Assembly: GCA_964501365.1 (NCBI GenBank)
Contig: CAZCST010000001.1
Location: forward strand, 124,001-188,000
Source of the DNA: CAZAMB01 sp964501365
Lineage (GTDB): Bacteria; Planctomycetota; Phycisphaerae; UBA1845
DNA length: 64,000 nucleotides
Reading direction: 5' to 3'
In this document: positions 61,998 to 64,000 of the stretch, piece after piece
Position numbering within the stretch: the stretch's first letter is position 1
Layout of the letters: each line of letters begins with the position of its first letter
Position numbers and translations under genes: made by a program
The notes under the pieces: model-generated
Databases searched by the model: none
What the model was told of the DNA's origin: nothing
What the model saw: only the letters and a program-made list of their open reading frames with translations

Positions 61998-62591
61998 AGT
62001 TCTTCCCCCTCAGCGACTGCAACGGATGCAGCCGGCCTGTCGGCCTCTGGAATTCAAGGCGGCATGGGATTGGTGTTTGTGCTGCTCCCGCGCGTCTTCC
62101 CCCGACGTGGCAGCTTTCCCCTTGCAGCCCCCGTGCTTCGTCCCCTCCGAACCAACCTTACGATACGAGGCAGGAAGCGAGGGATCGTTGGGATTTCGGA
62201 AGTTCTCGGACTTACAATCGGTTCGCTGTGCAGGTCGCGATCGGATGGTGGAAAATAAGCGACACCGAAAGATGGGTTCGATACGACATTTTTGTTTGTG
62301 GCCACAGAGGTCACGTCCTGACAGGGACTTATGTTCCGGCGGGAGGTGAGAAAAAGCCCAAGCGCGGGGGTAAGCGCGGGCTCGGAGGAGGGGTAACGAA
62401 GACCAACCTGGGATTGCCGAATTTCGATTTTCGGTTGTCGATTGGTGCGCATGGTGAGTCTCCGGTCGGATAGTCTGCCCGCCTTGTTCTCATCTGAATA
62501 ACATGCGCGGCGCGCAGAGATTTGGCAGAATTTGCGATCAACAGGTTTGACGCCGTATGGATTCAAGGTCCCAAATCCGAAGAGGCTGGAC
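61998..62591. other. Gene-free stretch with repeat remnants
   Basis: No convincing gene. It contains a word repeat at 62413-62447, a partial palindrome AGCCCAAGCGCGGG..AAGCGCGGGCT near 62354-62382 (similar in wording to the core of the 9123-9142 repeat), and AACATGCGCGGCGCGC at 62500-62515, identical to 49707-49722. Confidence 0.55.
62413..62447. repeat. Word repeat upstream of the metzincin genes
   Basis: ATTGCCGAATTTCGATTTTCGG and TTGTCGATTGGTG, variants of an ATCGAAATTCGG word, close to those in pheT. Confidence 0.55.
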
Positions 62592-63419
62592 CTAGGCCAC
62601 TGGTACCCTCGTCCGGTTTGCACTTGGCATCCATGTACCGCGATCGATGTCGAACTCCATGTCCCAGCCAACGCCGTCAAATTGCTGGCGTTCTCGCGGA
62701 ATTGTGCCGTAGACTTGAATCGGCAGTCTGCTTGGATCCATGATCTTCTGCTGTTCCGGGGCAAGGAGCACCTCTGAAATTCTTTCTTCAGGCATCTGGG
62801 AAGGATTGATCCAAAGGAACTTGGAACCAATCGGTGCAGATGCGGAACGCCGCAGAAAGAGATCGGCGTAGTAGGAAAGGAATTGTTCATGATAAAGGTT
62901 TCGTTGGGTTGATTGAAGGAAATTCCATTTATCCAGCATTTCAAGAAGGAGTTGCCAACCCTGGTGATTGGCAGGCAATCTTCCAACGTCAAGCCCACCA
63001 AGCACTTGTTTCCGCATCTCCAGCGAATAGTCGGCAATCTCCTGCGCTTGCCCGGCGGTGAATGATGGAAACCTCAGTAATAGCTCGCTGATCGCAGATT
63101 CGCTACCTAGCTTCGCTTGCCGCACGAGCACTGAATGAGGAACGAACCGGACCCACCTGATCTTATAAATTGGTTCCTCGATGGCGAACAGGAGCATTGC
63201 AACAATCACAAAGATTGGGCGGAACTTGCGCAGGCCCCACCCAATCGATTGCGGTGAAAGGACAGTGCCGCATTCGGGGCAACTTGTGCTGACGATGCCG
63301 GTGAGGTTGTACTTGCATTTGCGGCAGTGGGGTTCGTCGCCAATGCGCTTGCCTCGCAGGCCGACGATCAAGAGGGCCAACGTCAACAGAAAAATCGAGA
63401 TCAAAACCAGCGGCAGCAT
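62592..63419 (-). CDS. YNLTG zinc-ribbon membrane protein
   Basis: A 275-residue protein: one membrane helix at 2-20, a zinc ribbon CRKCKYNLTG with CPECG at 32-51, a second helix at about 68-82 (FRPIFVIVAMLLFAI), then a soluble, mostly helical domain of 190 residues without known motifs. The ribbon signature is shared with the next gene and with the Nudix fusion at 44437. It starts seven bases after the stop of the neighbour upstream, so the two are an operon. Role unknown; such proteins are probably membrane-bound regulators or assembly factors (inference). Confidence 0.75.
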   Translation of the reverse strand: MLPLVLISIFLLTLALLIVGLRGKRIGDEPHCRKCKYNLTGIVSTSCPECGTVLSPQSIGWGLRKFRPIFVIVAMLLFAIEEPIYKIRWVRFVPHSVLVRQAKLGSESAISELLLRFPSFTAGQAQEIADYSLEMRKQVLGGLDVGRLPANHQGWQLLLEMLDKWNFLQSTQRNLYHEQFLSYYADLFLRRSASAPIGSKFLWINPSQMPEERISEVLLAPEQQKIMDPSRLPIQVYGTIPRERQQFDGVGWDMEFDIDRGTWMPSANRTRVPVA

Positions 63420-63425
63420 ACCCCT

Positions 63426-64000
63426 CTATTTTAGCCCCCGGACTAGCGTTGGGATCGCCGCCCCGCACTCCGGACAAACGCCGGTCACGTTGCCCGTGAG
63501 GTTGTAGCCGCATTTCACGCACGATCCTCGACGCCTTCGTTTCTTAATTCGGCGTTTCGATGAATAAGAGAAATACCAAATGGGATACAGCGAGAACAAT
63601 GCGGCAATAATCCATGCCTGTGCATCCGCGTCGTAGGAGGTCTCCGTCCTTCTAAGCCATTGCCCGTCTCTTAGATCCCAGGAATCATCGGACGCCCCTG
63701 TCAGATTCGCGGGAATAACGTGATAACCAGACTGGTGGGAATAGGACGCAAAGCGACACCATAGATAAGTAGGCGCGCCTGACTCAAAAAAGTTTCTTCG
63801 CAAGATGTATCCGCCCTCCTTTGAGTTCAGTGCTTCCTTTTCGTCATCCTGAAGATCGGTCCACTTTCCGCGCAGTATAAGCCGCCCTCCAAGGGAGCGC
63901 GACTCGTGAGAAATCGAGAATGCAACCGGACTTCCCAGCCATCTATAGCTTCCCAAGTGTAAAAAAGGCGGTGCATAGGAGGGGGCCTTACATAAATATG
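63426..64000 (-). CDS. YNLTG zinc-ribbon membrane protein, 5' end outside window
   Basis: At least 190 residues; the frame is open to the edge of the window, so the true start lies beyond 64000 (a TTG at 63956 is the first internal candidate). A soluble N-terminal part is followed by one membrane helix (WIIAALFSLYPIWYFSY) and a C-terminal zinc ribbon CVKCGYNLTG..CPECG after a very basic stretch (KRRIKKRRRRG). The order, helix then ribbon, is the reverse of the Nudix fusion. It is upstream of, and co-transcribed with, the 62592 gene. Confidence 0.72.
   Translation of the reverse strand, partial: YLCKAPSYAPPFLHLGSYRWLGSPVAFSISHESRSLGGRLILRGKWTDLQDDEKEALNSKEGGYILRRNFFESGAPTYLWCRFASYSHQSGYHVIPANLTGASDDSWDLRDGQWLRRTETSYDADAQAWIIAALFSLYPIWYFSYSSKRRIKKRRRRGSCVKCGYNLTGNVTGVCPECGAAIPTLVRGLK

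Noticed and set aside
62054..63037. 327-codon minus-strand frame overlapping the zinc-ribbon gene
   Set aside because: It overlaps the better-supported 62592-63419 gene in another frame and runs through repeat-like intergenic DNA.

Overview
The window is bacterial chromosomal DNA of moderately high GC, read as a planctomycete, probably Phycisphaerae-like. This is an inference from several hallmarks: secreted proteins ending in dockerin-like modules, an IPTL-CTERM sorting tail, cysteine repeats of the DCNxNGxPDEC type, zinc ribbons with the CxxCxYNLTG signature, NPCBM and NatB-CPBP fusion proteins, and many degenerate short-word repeats of a kind I associate with planctomycete genomes. No ribosomal RNA or taxonomic marker settles it.

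Layout. 1-5.2 kb: a DUF3052-like protein, then a minus-strand five-gene operon (hydrolase, glycosyltransferase-like membrane protein, DinB, small membrane protein, inositol monophosphatase), then a Tyr/Asp-rich secreted peptide. 5.4-9.1 kb: two secreted dockerin-like proteins. 9.1-11.4 kb: a nested inverted repeat, tyrS and ymdB. 11.5-13.6 kb: an ABC-2 exporter. 13.6-20.1 kb: a large secreted RCC1/TSP3 protein, an array of GC-rich palindromes, fumC and an IPTL-CTERM protein. 20.4-23.3 kb: a Nat-type ABC exporter whose permease is fused to a CPBP protease. 23.3-28.7 kb: four tightly coupled minus-strand genes, comprising an NPCBM protein, one trypsin-like HtrA/PDZ protease with an intact triad, and two paralogues that have lost all three catalytic residues. 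28.8-34.6 kb: a secreted gluzincin protease, a methyltransferase, an orphan ABC ATPase, miaA and small ORFs. 34.6-45.9 kb: a TRIC-like channel, a lipoprotein, tRNA-Asp, a YbhGFSR-like tripartite exporter, pheS-pheT, a PKD hydrolase that lacks its nucleophile, and a zinc-ribbon/membrane/NUDT22-like Nudix fusion. 45.9-49.6 kb: an AT-richer mobile island holding an IS1595-family transposase, an accessory gene with a textbook -1 frameshift site, and a toxin-antitoxin cluster. 49.8-64 kb: comF, an RND efflux pair, an S9 peptidase, transaldolase, two tandem metzincin lipoproteins and two YNLTG zinc-ribbon membrane proteins.

How the genes work together. Housekeeping functions (tyrS, pheST, miaA, fumC, tal, tRNA-Asp) are scattered among envelope, secretion and efflux modules. 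Most multi-gene units are joined by 4-base ATGA overlaps, which suggests translational coupling. The two most unusual items are the protease/pseudoprotease operon at 23.3-28.7 kb and the predicted programmed frameshift in the IS1595-associated gene at 46.2 kb.
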